Positions 1-8,366 of a DNA stretch of 64,000 nt are shown piece after piece (the stretch's first letter is position 1; each line of letters opens with the position of its first letter). The stretch spans positions 124,001 to 188,000 of the forward strand of contig NZ_CANMDB010000007.1 of NCBI RefSeq assembly GCF_947496515.1, written 5' to 3'. Origin of the DNA: an uncultured Roseobacter sp. Lineage in GTDB: Bacteria > Pseudomonadota > Alphaproteobacteria > Rhodobacterales > Rhodobacteraceae. The position numbers and the translations under genes are program-made. The notes beneath the pieces are model-generated. The model did no database searches, was not told where the DNA came from, and worked only from the letters and a program-made list of their open reading frames with translations.

Positions 1-2
1 CC

Positions 3-287
3 ACGCTGGGCGATCTGGCGGGGTGGTGGCGGCTGATGTCCGAGGGGGCGGAGCCCCAGATCGACCCTGACGATGCGGATTTCGTGGCGGAGGCCATGGC
101 GCTGCTGCCTGAGGGGCCGTTCGATGACAGCACCTGGGGAGCCTGGACCGCCGACGTCAAACAGGCCACGGGGCGCAAGGGGCGGGGGCTGTTCATGCCG
201 CTGCGCAAGGCGCTGACCGGGCAGGCGCAGGGGCCGGATATGGCAGCCCTGATGCCGCTTTTGCAAGTGGTGCGCGCGCGGGGGTGA
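3..287 (+). CDS. gltX: Glutamate--tRNA ligase, C-terminal end (partial)
   Basis: The window opens inside this gene; the first complete codon is at 3 and the stop is at 285-287. The visible 94 residues (TLGDLAGWWRLMSEG...) match the C-terminal anticodon-binding region of bacterial glutamyl-tRNA synthetase, ending in the conserved GRKGRGLFMPLRKALTG stretch that is typical of GltX. The enzyme charges tRNA-Glu with glutamate in the cytosol. The catalytic half lies upstream of the window, so its motifs cannot be checked. A long hairpin follows the stop codon. Confidence 0.85.
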   Translation, partial: TLGDLAGWWRLMSEGAEPQIDPDDADFVAEAMALLPEGPFDDSTWGAWTADVKQATGRKGRGLFMPLRKALTGQAQGPDMAALMPLLQVVRARG

Positions 288-313
288 CCCGCCGTGCGTC
301 GGAGGGGGGTGAA

Positions 314-367
314 AGCGCCCTCCCCTCCATCGAGGAGGGTCGGGCGCTGCCCGGCCTTTGGGCCGGG
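314..367. terminator. Double hairpin between convergent genes, probable bidirectional terminator
   Basis: Two hairpins lie in the gap between the gltX stop and the stop of the opposite-strand gene. The first pairs 314-328 with 334-348 (13 of 15 positions paired, 5-base loop). The second pairs 350-356 with 361-367 (7 bp, 4-base loop). There is no clear T-run on either strand, so termination is inferred from position and stem strength. Confidence 0.5.
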
Positions 368-402
368 TGGCGGCGGGCGGCCACCCTGTGCGGCCAGAGG
401 GT

Positions 403-960
403 CTAGGTGATACGGGCTCCGACCTGCGCGAGGTGATCATCGACCAGTTCGGTCTGGGCAGCGGTCAACGATTGTGCGCGGGGATACCGGGGCGCCGCAC
501 GATCGTTGAGGACGGGTGTGTCCCAATTGTCTGTCGTCTCGAAAAAACGGGCGACACCGGCTGAGCCGAAGACGGTCTCAAACCCTTGCACCACAACATC
601 GAGATAGCTGAGCAGGATCACGTGATCCTGGCGCGGTTGGTGCGCCGCCCCGGGGACAGCATAGACCGCGATCCGCGGGCGGTGCGGCAGATCATGCTGG
701 GTCTCGTGTTCGGCGCTGTGGCGCGCGTAGCCGGCCTCGCGCGCGTCGAGCGCTGCCCAGTCGCCGCCTGGTACCTTTGCGATCAGCCCGTCGATCCGGT
801 GGCCCGGCGCGGGCACGCCGGTCAGCAGCGCCTGACCCGCGTGCGGTGTCGCCACCCAGGCGCGCCGCCAGCCGCTGAGCAGGGCAGGGCGCGGATCGGG
901 GTAGTCGTGGGAGCGGGTGTTTACGAGGCTGCCGTAGCCAAAGAAGTAGGGGTCTGTCAT
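403..960 (-). CDS. Gamma-glutamylcyclotransferase-like protein (AIG2/GGCT fold)
   Basis: A 185-residue protein starting MTDPYFFGYGSLVNTRS. The N-terminal FGYGSL motif is the hallmark of the gamma-glutamylcyclotransferase fold, which forms the oxyanion pocket for gamma-glutamyl groups. The LDAREAGY segment near residue 75 supplies the expected catalytic Glu. Family members cyclise gamma-glutamyl amines or amino acids to 5-oxoproline, but this subgroup is not assigned a substrate, so the exact reaction is open. It is cytosolic, with no signal or membrane segment. It stands alone between gltX (convergent) and the FtsX-type permease gene on the same strand, 113 bp away. Confidence 0.7.
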   Translation of the reverse strand: MTDPYFFGYGSLVNTRSHDYPDPRPALLSGWRRAWVATPHAGQALLTGVPAPGHRIDGLIAKVPGGDWAALDAREAGYARHSAEHETQHDLPHRPRIAVYAVPGAAHQPRQDHVILLSYLDVVVQGFETVFGSAGVARFFETTDNWDTPVLNDRAAPRYPRAQSLTAAQTELVDDHLAQVGARIT

Positions 961-1073
961 GCAGGGCTTTCGGTGGGATGATCGGCGCAGTCAACCATCG
1001 TGATCCCCGGGTCGCAAGGGTGCTTAGTGCTTCGGACCGCGGGCGAGGGCGCGCCGAGGCGCTGCCGCAATGG

Positions 1074-3602
1074 TCACTCCCGGGCGCGCAACACCTGGGC
1101 CGGTCGCGCGTTGAGCGGCGCCCAGGCAAAGGCCAGCCCGGCGGCAAGTGTGGCCAGCACCCCGCCCACGATGATGGCCAGCGCCGACGGCCAGATCACC
1201 CGGTAGCTGATGTCCATGATGAAGTGGCTTACGGCCCAGCCGCCCGCGATCCCGGCGGCGAGAGCCACCAGACCGGCGGCGAGCCCGAGCAATCCTGCGC
1301 GCAGGGCGAAGCTGATCAGGATGCTGCGGCGGCTGGCACCGAGGGTTTTCAACACCGCGGCCTCGAAGACGCGCGCGCCGGTGCCCGCTGCGGCGGCCCC
1401 GATCAGCACCAGAAAGCCTGTCAGCAGCGTCGCGGCAGCCCCGTATGAGGTGGCCGCTGCCAGCCCGCTCAGCACATCGGCCACGCGGTCGATGGCGTCG
1501 CGCACGCGGATCGCGGTGATATTGGGGTAGCTGTCGGCCAGATCGCGCAGGATCTGCGCTTCGGCCTGCGGTTCGGCGTAGACGGTCGAGATGAAGCTGT
1601 GCGGCGCCCCGGCCAGGGCTGCGGGGTTCATCGACAGGATGAAGCCGATGCCCGCGGTGGAGAAATCAACCTCGCGAAAGCTCGCCAGCGTGCCGGTGAT
1701 GTCGCGGCCCAGGATGTTGATCGTCATGGTGTCACCGATGGCAAGGCCCATCTCGGCAGCTTCTTCGGCGGCAAAGCTGATGAGCGGCGGGCCGGTATAA
1801 TCCTCGGCCCACCAGTCGCCCGCGATCAGTCGGGTATTGTCGGGCATCGCGGCGGAGTAGGTCACGCCACGGTCGCCCTGCAGCACCCAATGATCGCCCG
1901 CGACCTCGCGCGCGGGCCGGTCGTTGATGCGCGTGATGATGCCGCGCAGCATCGGGGCGGATTGTACGTCGCGCACGGCTGGATCTTCTGTCAGGCGGGT
2001 CGTAAATCCTGCCATCTGGTCTTGCTGGATATCGACAAAGAAATAGGAGGGTGCCACTTCGGGCAGGTTTCCGGTGATCGCACCGCGCAGGTTGCCGTCA
2101 ATCTGGCCGACGGCCGCAAGGACCGACAGGCCCAGGCCAAGTGACAGCACGACAGAACCTGCGCCTTCTCGCGGGCCGGAGATGGCGGCGAGCGCCCAGC
2201 GGAGCGGTGCGCGCCCGTAGCTGCGCGCGGCCATGCGGCGGGACAGTGCCCGGATCGCCAGCGCGGCGGCGCTCAGAAGCACGAGCGCGCCGCAGATACC
2301 GCCAGCGGTCCAGAGCGTCAGCCACCAGGTGCCGGAAAACAGCCCCGCAAGGCTAAGCAGTGCCGCGAGTACTAGGCCGGTCGTCAGCAGATAGGGCAGC
2401 GCGGGCAAGCGACGGTGACTGCTGAGCGCATCACGAAAGAGGGTGGCGGGCTTGATCTCCTCGGCGCGGGCGAGCGGCCAGAGGGTGAAGAGAAAGGCCG
2501 TGAGCAGGCCATATATCGCAGCCTCCGCCAGCGGTGCCGGGTAGATCGCAATGGCAGCAGGGATGGGCAGCCGCGCCTCGATCAGCGGGGCGAAGGCGAC
2601 GGGCACAAGCGCCCCCAGCAGCAGCCCGATCGCGATGCCGAGCAGCGACAACGCGCCGATCTGTAAGAAATAGGTTTGAAAGATCAGCCGCCGCGTGGCC
2701 CCCAGTGTTCGCAGCGTGGCGATGACACCGGTTTTACCCGCGAGATACGCGCGCACCGCCGAGGAGACGCCGACGCCGCCGACCGCCAAGCCTGACAGAC
2801 CGACGAGGACCAAAAAAGCCCCCAAACGGTCCACGAACTCCGACACGCCGGGCGCACCGTTGCGCGCGTCGGTCCAGCGCATGCCCGTGGGCTCAAACCG
2901 GCTGCGGGCCTCTACCGCGAGGCTGGCCAGATCCGTCTCAGGCGGCAGCGCGAGCCGGTATTTCGTGGAAAAGAGCGTGCCGGGGGCGAGCAGTTGCGAT
3001 TCAGCCAGGCTCGGGGTGGTGACGATGGTACGCGGACCGAGCGCGAAGCCGCCCGCCGCGCTGTCGGGTTCGCGGACGAGCACGGCGGAGAGATAAAACA
3101 CCTGCGTACCAAGGCGAAAGCGATCCCCAAGGGTCAAGCCGAGCCGGTCGATCAGCACCCGCTCCATCACTGCGCCCGGGATGCCGTCCTGCGGGGTGAG
3201 GGCGGCGTCGAGGGTGATGTTGGGCTCCAGCACGACAGTGCCGATCAGGGGATAGGCGTCGTCCACGGCTTTTATCTGGGTCAGTGCACGGCGCGCGGCG
3301 TCCCCTTCGCCTACAACTGCCATGGAACGGAAATCCACGATCTCCGAGACGGCGGTGGCGGTGGCCTCCATCCAGGCGCGTTCGGCCTCATTGGCATAGC
3401 GGTAGGTGAAATCCATTTCCGCATCACCGCCGAGCAGCGCAGCCCCTTCGCGGGCCAGCCCGGCCTCGATCCCGCTGCGCACGGAGCCGACAGCAGCGAT
3501 CGCCGCGACGCCCAAGGCGAGGCAGGCGAGAAAGATGCGAAAACCGCGCAGACCGCCGCGCAATTCGCGCCGGGCCAGGCGGGTGGCGAGCGCGAGGCTC
3601 AT
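1074..3602 (-). CDS. FtsX-like ABC transporter permease (YbbP type)
   Basis: An 842-residue membrane protein with an N-terminal anchor (FRIFLACLALGVAAIAAVGSV, about residues 20-40), a large periplasmic MacB-like domain, two internal blocks of membrane helices around 260-440 and 480-500, a second periplasmic domain, and three C-terminal helices. This ten-helix duplicated FtsX layout is that of E. coli YbbP. It probably works with the ATPase gene it overlaps by 4 bp (3599-3602). In E. coli the ybbAP pair sits divergent from the esterase tesA, and the same arrangement is seen here. The family is linked to lipid or hydrophobic-compound export; the cargo is inferred only. Confidence 0.8.
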   Translation of the reverse strand: MSLALATRLARRELRGGLRGFRIFLACLALGVAAIAAVGSVRSGIEAGLAREGAALLGGDAEMDFTYRYANEAERAWMEATATAVSEIVDFRSMAVVGEGDAARRALTQIKAVDDAYPLIGTVVLEPNITLDAALTPQDGIPGAVMERVLIDRLGLTLGDRFRLGTQVFYLSAVLVREPDSAAGGFALGPRTIVTTPSLAESQLLAPGTLFSTKYRLALPPETDLASLAVEARSRFEPTGMRWTDARNGAPGVSEFVDRLGAFLVLVGLSGLAVGGVGVSSAVRAYLAGKTGVIATLRTLGATRRLIFQTYFLQIGALSLLGIAIGLLLGALVPVAFAPLIEARLPIPAAIAIYPAPLAEAAIYGLLTAFLFTLWPLARAEEIKPATLFRDALSSHRRLPALPYLLTTGLVLAALLSLAGLFSGTWWLTLWTAGGICGALVLLSAAALAIRALSRRMAARSYGRAPLRWALAAISGPREGAGSVVLSLGLGLSVLAAVGQIDGNLRGAITGNLPEVAPSYFFVDIQQDQMAGFTTRLTEDPAVRDVQSAPMLRGIITRINDRPAREVAGDHWVLQGDRGVTYSAAMPDNTRLIAGDWWAEDYTGPPLISFAAEEAAEMGLAIGDTMTINILGRDITGTLASFREVDFSTAGIGFILSMNPAALAGAPHSFISTVYAEPQAEAQILRDLADSYPNITAIRVRDAIDRVADVLSGLAAATSYGAAATLLTGFLVLIGAAAAGTGARVFEAAVLKTLGASRRSILISFALRAGLLGLAAGLVALAAGIAGGWAVSHFIMDISYRVIWPSALAIIVGGVLATLAAGLAFAWAPLNARPAQVLRARE

Positions 3603-4288
3603 TCCGCGGCCCGTTTCAGCGGAGCGATGCGCCCGTCGCCAAGCTCGATCACCCGGTCACAGCGCGCGGCGAGATCGGCGCTGTGGGTCACCAGGACCAG
3701 CGTCGCCCCGTGCCGGTCGCGCAGGCCAAAGAGCAGGTCGATAATGGCGTTGCCGTTGGCACCGTCCAGATTGCCCGTCGGCTCGTCCGCCAGCAGGATG
3801 TCGGGCCGTGGTGCCGAGGCGCGGGCCAGCGCCACGCGCTGCTGCTCGCCGCCTGACATCTGTGCGGGATAGTGGCCCGCGCGGTGTGCAAGACCCACGT
3901 CGGCCAATTCGGCCTGCGCGCGGGCAAAGGCGTCCGGCGCGCCCGCAAGCTCCAGCGGTGTGGCGACATTCTCCAGCGCGGTCATGGTGGGGATGAGATG
4001 AAACGACTGAAAGACCACGCCCATATGATCGCGACGAAAGCGGGCGAGCTGATCCTCCGACATCCCGGTGAGATCCTGGCCAAGGGCAGTGATGGTGCCG
4101 GATGACGCCCGCTCCAGCCCGCCCATGAGCATCAGCAGCGAGGACTTGCCCGAACCCGATGGCCCCACCAGCGCCAGGCTCTCGCCCTTGTGAACCTGCA
4201 GCGAAATCCCGTGCAGAATATCGACGCGCCCGGCATTGCCATCCAGCGAAAGCGTGGCATCTTCAAGAGAGAAAATCGGATCGGTCAT
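3599..4288 (-). CDS. ABC transporter ATP-binding protein (YbbA/LolD type)
   Basis: A 229-residue ATPase starting MTDPIFSLEDATLSLDG. It has Walker A (GPSGSGKSS), a Q-loop (VFQSFHLIPTMTALENV), the signature MSGGEQQRVALARA, Walker B (DILLADEPTGNLD) and the H-loop (VLVTHSADLA). LLADEPTGNLD is the form seen in the MacB/LolD/YbbA family that partners FtsX-like permeases. The frame extends 16 codons further upstream, but homology begins at this ATG. The stop overlaps the permease start by 4 bp, indicating translational coupling. The gene is divergent from the esterase, with 49 bp between starts. Confidence 0.88.
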   Translation of the reverse strand: MTDPIFSLEDATLSLDGNAGRVDILHGISLQVHKGESLALVGPSGSGKSSLLMLMGGLERASSGTITALGQDLTGMSEDQLARFRRDHMGVVFQSFHLIPTMTALENVATPLELAGAPDAFARAQAELADVGLAHRAGHYPAQMSGGEQQRVALARASAPRPDILLADEPTGNLDGANGNAIIDLLFGLRDRHGATLVLVTHSADLAARCDRVIELGDGRIAPLKRAAE

Positions 4289-4337
4289 GCGCATCCCTTT
4301 CAGCGCTATAACTGGGCCGCAAGGAGGCTGGATCAAG

Positions 4338-4973
4338 ATGAAGACATGCGTGATGGTGCTTGCCTTGCTCTGGCCTGCGGGGCTTGCAGCACAAGATGTC
4401 GTGATCGCGGCCTTGGGCGACAGCCTGACCCAAGGCTACGGGCTGCCGGCGGAGGCAGGATTTGTGCCGCAATTGCAAAGCTGGTTGACCGAGCACGGCG
4501 CGGACGTCCGGCTGATCAACGCGGGCGTGTCGGGGGATACCACCGCCGGTGGGCTGTCGCGCGTGGCCTGGACGCTGACACCGGACGTGGATGCGGTGAT
4601 CGTGACGCTGGGGGGCAATGATCTTCTGCGCGGGATCGATCCTGCCGTGAGCCGCGCCAATCTCGACGGCATCCTGAGCGCGGCGGCGGCAGCGGATGTT
4701 GAGGTGCTGTTGGTGGGCATGCAGGCGCCGGGCAACTACGGCCCCGCCTACAAGCAGTCCTTTGATGCGATTTATCCTGAGTTGGCCGCAGATTACGATG
4801 CCCTTTACGCCGAGAGCTTTTTCGAGGGGCTTGGCGGTGCAACGGTGGATCCTGGGTCAGTCCAGCCGTTCATGCAGCCCGATGGCATCCATCCCAATGC
4901 CGACGGGGTAGCGCGCATCGTGCAGGGCCTCGGACCCCATGTGCTCGACCTGATCGAGCGCGTGGAGGAGTAA
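4338..4973 (+). CDS. tesA: Arylesterase / GDSL lysophospholipase (TesA family)
   Basis: A 211-residue SGNH hydrolase. The start at 4338 is chosen because AAGGAGG lies at 4321-4327 and a signal peptide follows directly (MKTCVMVLALLWPAGLAAQ). Block I is ALGDSLTQGYGLP with the nucleophilic Ser, block II contains NAGVSGDTTAGG, block III has GGNDLLRG, and block V is PDGIHPNADG with the Asp-His pair. The enzyme hydrolyses ester or thioester bonds, probably of lysophospholipids or acyl groups, in the periplasm. It is divergent from the YbbA/YbbP-type exporter genes, the classical tesA-ybbAP neighbourhood. Confidence 0.88.
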   Translation: MKTCVMVLALLWPAGLAAQDVVIAALGDSLTQGYGLPAEAGFVPQLQSWLTEHGADVRLINAGVSGDTTAGGLSRVAWTLTPDVDAVIVTLGGNDLLRGIDPAVSRANLDGILSAAAAADVEVLLVGMQAPGNYGPAYKQSFDAIYPELAADYDALYAESFFEGLGGATVDPGSVQPFMQPDGIHPNADGVARIVQGLGPHVLDLIERVEE

Positions 4974-4980
4974 GCGTCAC

Positions 4981-5598
4981 ATGCCTGGGCGCTTCTTCCT
5001 GACGGCTCCTATGGCGGAGGTTGCGGCGGCTTTGGGCGTCGACCCTGCCCCTGTGGCGGATGAGCCGCCGCGTCGCAACATCGCGCCGGGCGAGACCATC
5101 GTTGTGCTGACCCGGACGGGGCTGACGCGGATGCGGTGGGGGATCATCCCCGTAGGCCGGGTGAATGCACGGGGCCGCCCGGTGATGGAGACGATTGTCA
5201 ACGCCCGCAGCGAGACGGTGTTCGACAAGTCTGCCTTTGCAGGCACCGGACGTGCCGTGGTGCCGATGACGGGCTGGTACGAGTGGACAGGCGAACGGCG
5301 GCGCAAGACGGCGTGGGCCATAACGCCCAGATCGGGCGGGCTGTTGTTCTTCGCGGCGATCACGGACCGCTGGCAGGGACCGGGTGGGATTGAGGTGGAT
5401 CAGGTGGCCACCCTGACCTGCGCCCCGTCAGCAGATGTGGCAGAGATCCACCACCGGATGGGTGTCATCCTGACCCCTGCGGATGTGCCGCGCTGGCTGA
5501 GTGCACCAGAGAGCGAGGCCGCCGGGTTGCTGCGGGTCTGGCCCGCGGGCAGACTGAGGGTCGCAGCCGCGACGGATGTCGATTGGGATGCGCCGTGA
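4981..5598 (+). CDS. SRAP (YedK/HMCES) family protein with Cys2 replaced by Pro
   Basis: A 205-residue protein of the SOS-response-associated peptidase family, whose members bind abasic sites in single-stranded DNA. It retains NARSET, GWYEW with the conserved Glu, and EIHHRMGVIL with the conserved His. The family normally begins MCGR, and the Cys, exposed after Met removal, forms the thiazolidine crosslink with the abasic sugar. Here the start reads MPGRFF (atg cct ggg cgc), so this Cys is absent. No other Cys lies near the N-terminus. It sits 8 bp after the esterase gene and may be co-transcribed with it. It may be a non-crosslinking paralogue, for instance a lyase or DNA-binding version; this is inference. 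Confidence 0.78.
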   Translation: MPGRFFLTAPMAEVAAALGVDPAPVADEPPRRNIAPGETIVVLTRTGLTRMRWGIIPVGRVNARGRPVMETIVNARSETVFDKSAFAGTGRAVVPMTGWYEWTGERRRKTAWAITPRSGGLLFFAAITDRWQGPGGIEVDQVATLTCAPSADVAEIHHRMGVILTPADVPRWLSAPESEAAGLLRVWPAGRLRVAAATDVDWDAP

Positions 5599-5627
5599 CC
5601 GCCCGAAATGCGGCAGTCATCAGCCAT

Positions 5628-5654
5628 AAAAAAACGGGCACCGCGGCGCCCGTT
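5628..5654 (-). terminator. Intrinsic terminator of the cold-shock gene
   Basis: Stem 5633-5639 / 5648-5654 (AACGGGC with GCCCGTT, 8-base loop). Read on the minus strand it is followed by a run of seven T (5634-5628). It lies 22 bp past the stop of the minus-strand cold-shock gene. Confidence 0.85.
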
Positions 5655-5675
5655 CGAATACTGTCTCGTGGGTAA

Positions 5676-5882
5676 TCAGGCGAGGGCCAGATTGCCTGCG
5701 CTCTCGCGACCGTCGCGGCCTGCTTCGACGTCGAATGTCACTTTCTGGTTGTCGGCCAGACCTGTGAGGCCTGCGCGTTCAACGGCAGAAATATGGACAA
5801 AGATGTCTTTGCCGCCGCCATCGGGGGCGATAAAGCCGTAGCCTTTTGTGGTGTTGAACCATTTCACGGTGCCTGTGGCCAT
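5676..5882 (-). CDS. Cold-shock protein (CspA family)
   Basis: A 68-residue protein consisting of one cold-shock (OB-fold) domain: MATGTVKWFNTTKGYGFIAPDGGGKDIFVHISAVERAG. It carries RNP1 (KGYGFI) and RNP2 (DIFVHI), which bind single-stranded RNA or DNA. Such proteins act as RNA chaperones in the cytosol. The start at 5882 is preceded by AGGAG with a 7-base spacer on the minus strand. It is monocistronic, with its own intrinsic terminator downstream. Confidence 0.95.
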   Translation of the reverse strand: MATGTVKWFNTTKGYGFIAPDGGGKDIFVHISAVERAGLTGLADNQKVTFDVEAGRDGRESAGNLALA

Positions 5883-6209
5883 GTCCGTGTCTCCTATGTG
5901 ATGCTGCCCGCAGTATGCGGCAGCTTGGCTCGGTCGAAAGCAGATCGAAAGACTGGCCGAAAGGAGCAGTGGTCGATAGTTTGTCACGTCGCAGAGCTGA
6001 TATTGGGTGTGAGCCTCTCAAATGCAAGTCAAATTCTCATGACAAGCGGCCTATTGGTCGTGTCGGCGATTTCCCGCCATTGTTGTACTGCTCATAATTT
6101 GACCGGCAGATCGCTTTGTCAGGGGGCGGTGATTTTTACCAGTTGATAAAAGATCATTGCCGTGACAGCTTTTCTCCTTCGCAGTTTAAGCCAGAACTTG
6201 GGAGAAACC
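5883..6209. promoter_or_regulatory. Divergent leader region of csp and preT
   Basis: A 327-bp gap without a gene. Just upstream of the csp ribosome-binding site is a hairpin (5904-5911 with 5917-5923, one bulge) that would lie in the csp 5' leader; cold-shock genes often have structured leaders. On the preT side there is a TTGACC half-site near 6099 resembling half of a RutR box, and a GGGAG ribosome-binding site ends just before the preT start. No complete operator could be assigned. Confidence 0.4.
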
Positions 6210-7538
6210 ATGTCCAGCGATACATTCACGCCCGGAATTGCGCCGGGTCGCCTGACGCCGGAAAGCTACGAGGCGCATTTTGCCGACTTGCACCCGGCAT
6301 TGGAGCCCCACGAGGCTCTGGTCGCCGCAGACCGGTGTTACTTCTGCCATGACGCGCCGTGTATCACCGCCTGCCCCACGGAAATCGACATCCCGCTGTT
6401 CATCCGGCAGATCGCGACAGGCACACCTGATGCGGCCGCCAAGACGATCCTGAGCCAGAACATCATGGGAGGCATGTGCGCCCGTGTATGCCCGACCGAA
6501 GAGCTCTGCGAGCAGGCCTGCGTGCGGGAGATCGCCGAAGGCAAGCCGGTGCTGATCGGCCAGTTGCAGCGCTACGCGACCGATCATTTGCAGGAGCAGG
6601 GGCTGCATCCATTTGAGCGCGCCGCTGCCACAGGACGGAGCATTGCGGTCGTGGGCGCGGGGCCAGCGGGACTATCCTGCGCGCACCGGCTTGCGATGTT
6701 GGGCCATGAGGTGGTGGTATTCGACGCCCGCGCCAAGGCGGGTGGGCTCAATGAGTATGGAATTGCCACTTACAAGACGGTGGACGGTTTTGCACAAGCC
6801 GAAGTGGACTGGCTGTTGAAGATTGGCGGCATAAGGATCGAATATGGCAAGGCCCTCGGCCGCGATCTGACGCTTGATGCGCTTCGCAAAGACCATGATG
6901 CGGTGTTTCTGGGCCTCGGGCTTGGTGGGGTGAACGCGCTGGCGGCCCCCGGGGCGGACAAGGAGGGCGTGCGCGACGCCGTCGGGTTCATCGCTGATCT
7001 GCGGCAGGCAGAGGACCTCTCACAGATCCCCGTGGGCCGCGATGTCGTGGTGATCGGTGGCGGTATGACGGCCGTTGACGCCGCTGTGCAGGCGAAGCTA
7101 CTGGGCGCGCTCAATGTCGCGCTGGTCTACCGGCGCGGGCGTGACCGGATGAATGCCAGCGTCTATGAGCAGGACCTCGCCGCCAGCAAGGGCGTCCGGA
7201 TCATCACCCACGCCGTTCCGACCGAGATCATCGGGAATGGTGCGGTGCGCGAGATCGTCTTCGACTATGTGGATGACACCATGCAGCCCACGGGCCAGTC
7301 GCTGCGACTGGCCGCCGATCAGGTCTTTTGCGCGATCGGTCAGACGCTGGAGGGGGCGACCCTGCCCGACCTTGATGGACGCAAGATCAAGGTGACCGGG
7401 ACTGGGCGAACCTCTGTCACGGGTGTCTGGGCAGGTGGCGACTGCGCCGCCGGTGGGGACGATCTGACCGTGACGGCAGTTGCTGAAGGGCGCGATGCGG
7501 CCCTGGACATCCACGCTCAGCTGATGCGCAATGCCTGA
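6210..7538 (+). CDS. preT: NAD-dependent dihydropyrimidine dehydrogenase, subunit PreT
   Basis: A 442-residue flavoprotein of the glutamate-synthase small-subunit type. The N-terminal part has two Cys-rich clusters (CYFCHDAPCITACPTEIDIP and CARVCPTEELCEQACVRE) that bind 4Fe-4S centres. FAD binding is shown by VVGAGPAGLSCAHRLA near 150, and NAD(P) binding by VVIGGGMTAVDAA near 290. With PreA it reduces uracil or thymine to the dihydropyrimidine. The start at 6210 follows a GGGAG site; the frame runs 16 codons further upstream but is not family-like there. It is first in a run with the glycosylase-like gene (8-bp overlap) and preA. Confidence 0.88.
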   Translation: MSSDTFTPGIAPGRLTPESYEAHFADLHPALEPHEALVAADRCYFCHDAPCITACPTEIDIPLFIRQIATGTPDAAAKTILSQNIMGGMCARVCPTEELCEQACVREIAEGKPVLIGQLQRYATDHLQEQGLHPFERAAATGRSIAVVGAGPAGLSCAHRLAMLGHEVVVFDARAKAGGLNEYGIATYKTVDGFAQAEVDWLLKIGGIRIEYGKALGRDLTLDALRKDHDAVFLGLGLGGVNALAAPGADKEGVRDAVGFIADLRQAEDLSQIPVGRDVVVIGGGMTAVDAAVQAKLLGALNVALVYRRGRDRMNASVYEQDLAASKGVRIITHAVPTEIIGNGAVREIVFDYVDDTMQPTGQSLRLAADQVFCAIGQTLEGATLPDLDGRKIKVTGTGRTSVTGVWAGGDCAAGGDDLTVTAVAEGRDAALDIHAQLMRNA

Positions 7539-8340
7539 GCTGCCCGAAGCCGAGGCCGCGCGCGCCCGAATTGCGCGGGGCGCGCTGAACCGCACGATTG
7601 AGAGGATCGATCTGGGCGAAGTCAGCCATATGGAGCTGCCAGACGACGCTGCGCGCAAGCGGTTGATCGGCACACAGCTCACGCGGACCCACAGGCACGG
7701 TAAGTACATCTTTGTGGGCTCCGTCACAGGCCCGTGGTTGCATATCCATCTCGGCATGGCCGGATCCATTCGTATCTGCGAGGCGGGAGCCGACCTTCCG
7801 AAGTACGTCCGCTTGACCATTGTTTTCGAAGGGAACACCCGGCTTCACTTTCGGGATCCCCGCAAGTTCGGACATATCGAGGTGGTCGAGGATGTGGATG
7901 CTTTCATCGCCGACAAGGGGCTGGGGCCGGATGCGCTGACGATCGGCGACAATGCCTTTGCCGCCACCATCGGCGCCACGCGCGGAGCGGTGAAATCAGC
8001 GCTGCTGAGCCAGCAGAAACTGGCGGGCGTTGGTAATCTCTGGGCGGATGAGGCGCTATTTCGGTCAGGTATCCACCCCGAAGCCAGAGCCTGCGATCTG
8101 GGATCTGACCGGATCCAGTCCCTGCACAGCGCGGTCACCTCGACCCTGCAGGCTGTCGTCGATACCGATGCGACCTATTCGAAACTGCCCGAGGACTGGT
8201 TGATCCATCGCAGAGAAGACGGCGCGGCCTGCACGCGGTGCGATGGGACCATCACCAAGAAGACCGTCGGCGGTCGAACGTCTTATCATTGTCCCGACCA
8301 TCAGGTCGGTGTCTCAAACCCGGCCCAGGCGCAAAGCTAA
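7531..8340 (+). CDS. Fpg/Nei-family DNA glycosylase-like protein within the pyrimidine operon
   Basis: A 269-residue protein starting MPELPEAEAAR, with the N-terminal Pro and Glu that act as catalyst in formamidopyrimidine-DNA glycosylase. HRHGKYIF has the conserved Lys. The H2TH region reads QQKLAGVGNLWADEALFRSGIHPEA. The C-terminal zinc finger is CTRC-x16-CPDH, so the usual fourth Cys is His; a C3H zinc site could still form. The start overlaps the preT stop by 8 bp, so it is translationally coupled to a pyrimidine-reduction operon rather than to repair genes. Either it is a true base-excision enzyme or it has been recruited to handle a ring-opened pyrimidine; the latter is speculation. Confidence 0.8.
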   Translation: MPELPEAEAARARIARGALNRTIERIDLGEVSHMELPDDAARKRLIGTQLTRTHRHGKYIFVGSVTGPWLHIHLGMAGSIRICEAGADLPKYVRLTIVFEGNTRLHFRDPRKFGHIEVVEDVDAFIADKGLGPDALTIGDNAFAATIGATRGAVKSALLSQQKLAGVGNLWADEALFRSGIHPEARACDLGSDRIQSLHSAVTSTLQAVVDTDATYSKLPEDWLIHRREDGAACTRCDGTITKKTVGGRTSYHCPDHQVGVSNPAQAQS

Positions 8341-8366
8341 GGCATAACCCGAAGAAAGGTCCGCAT

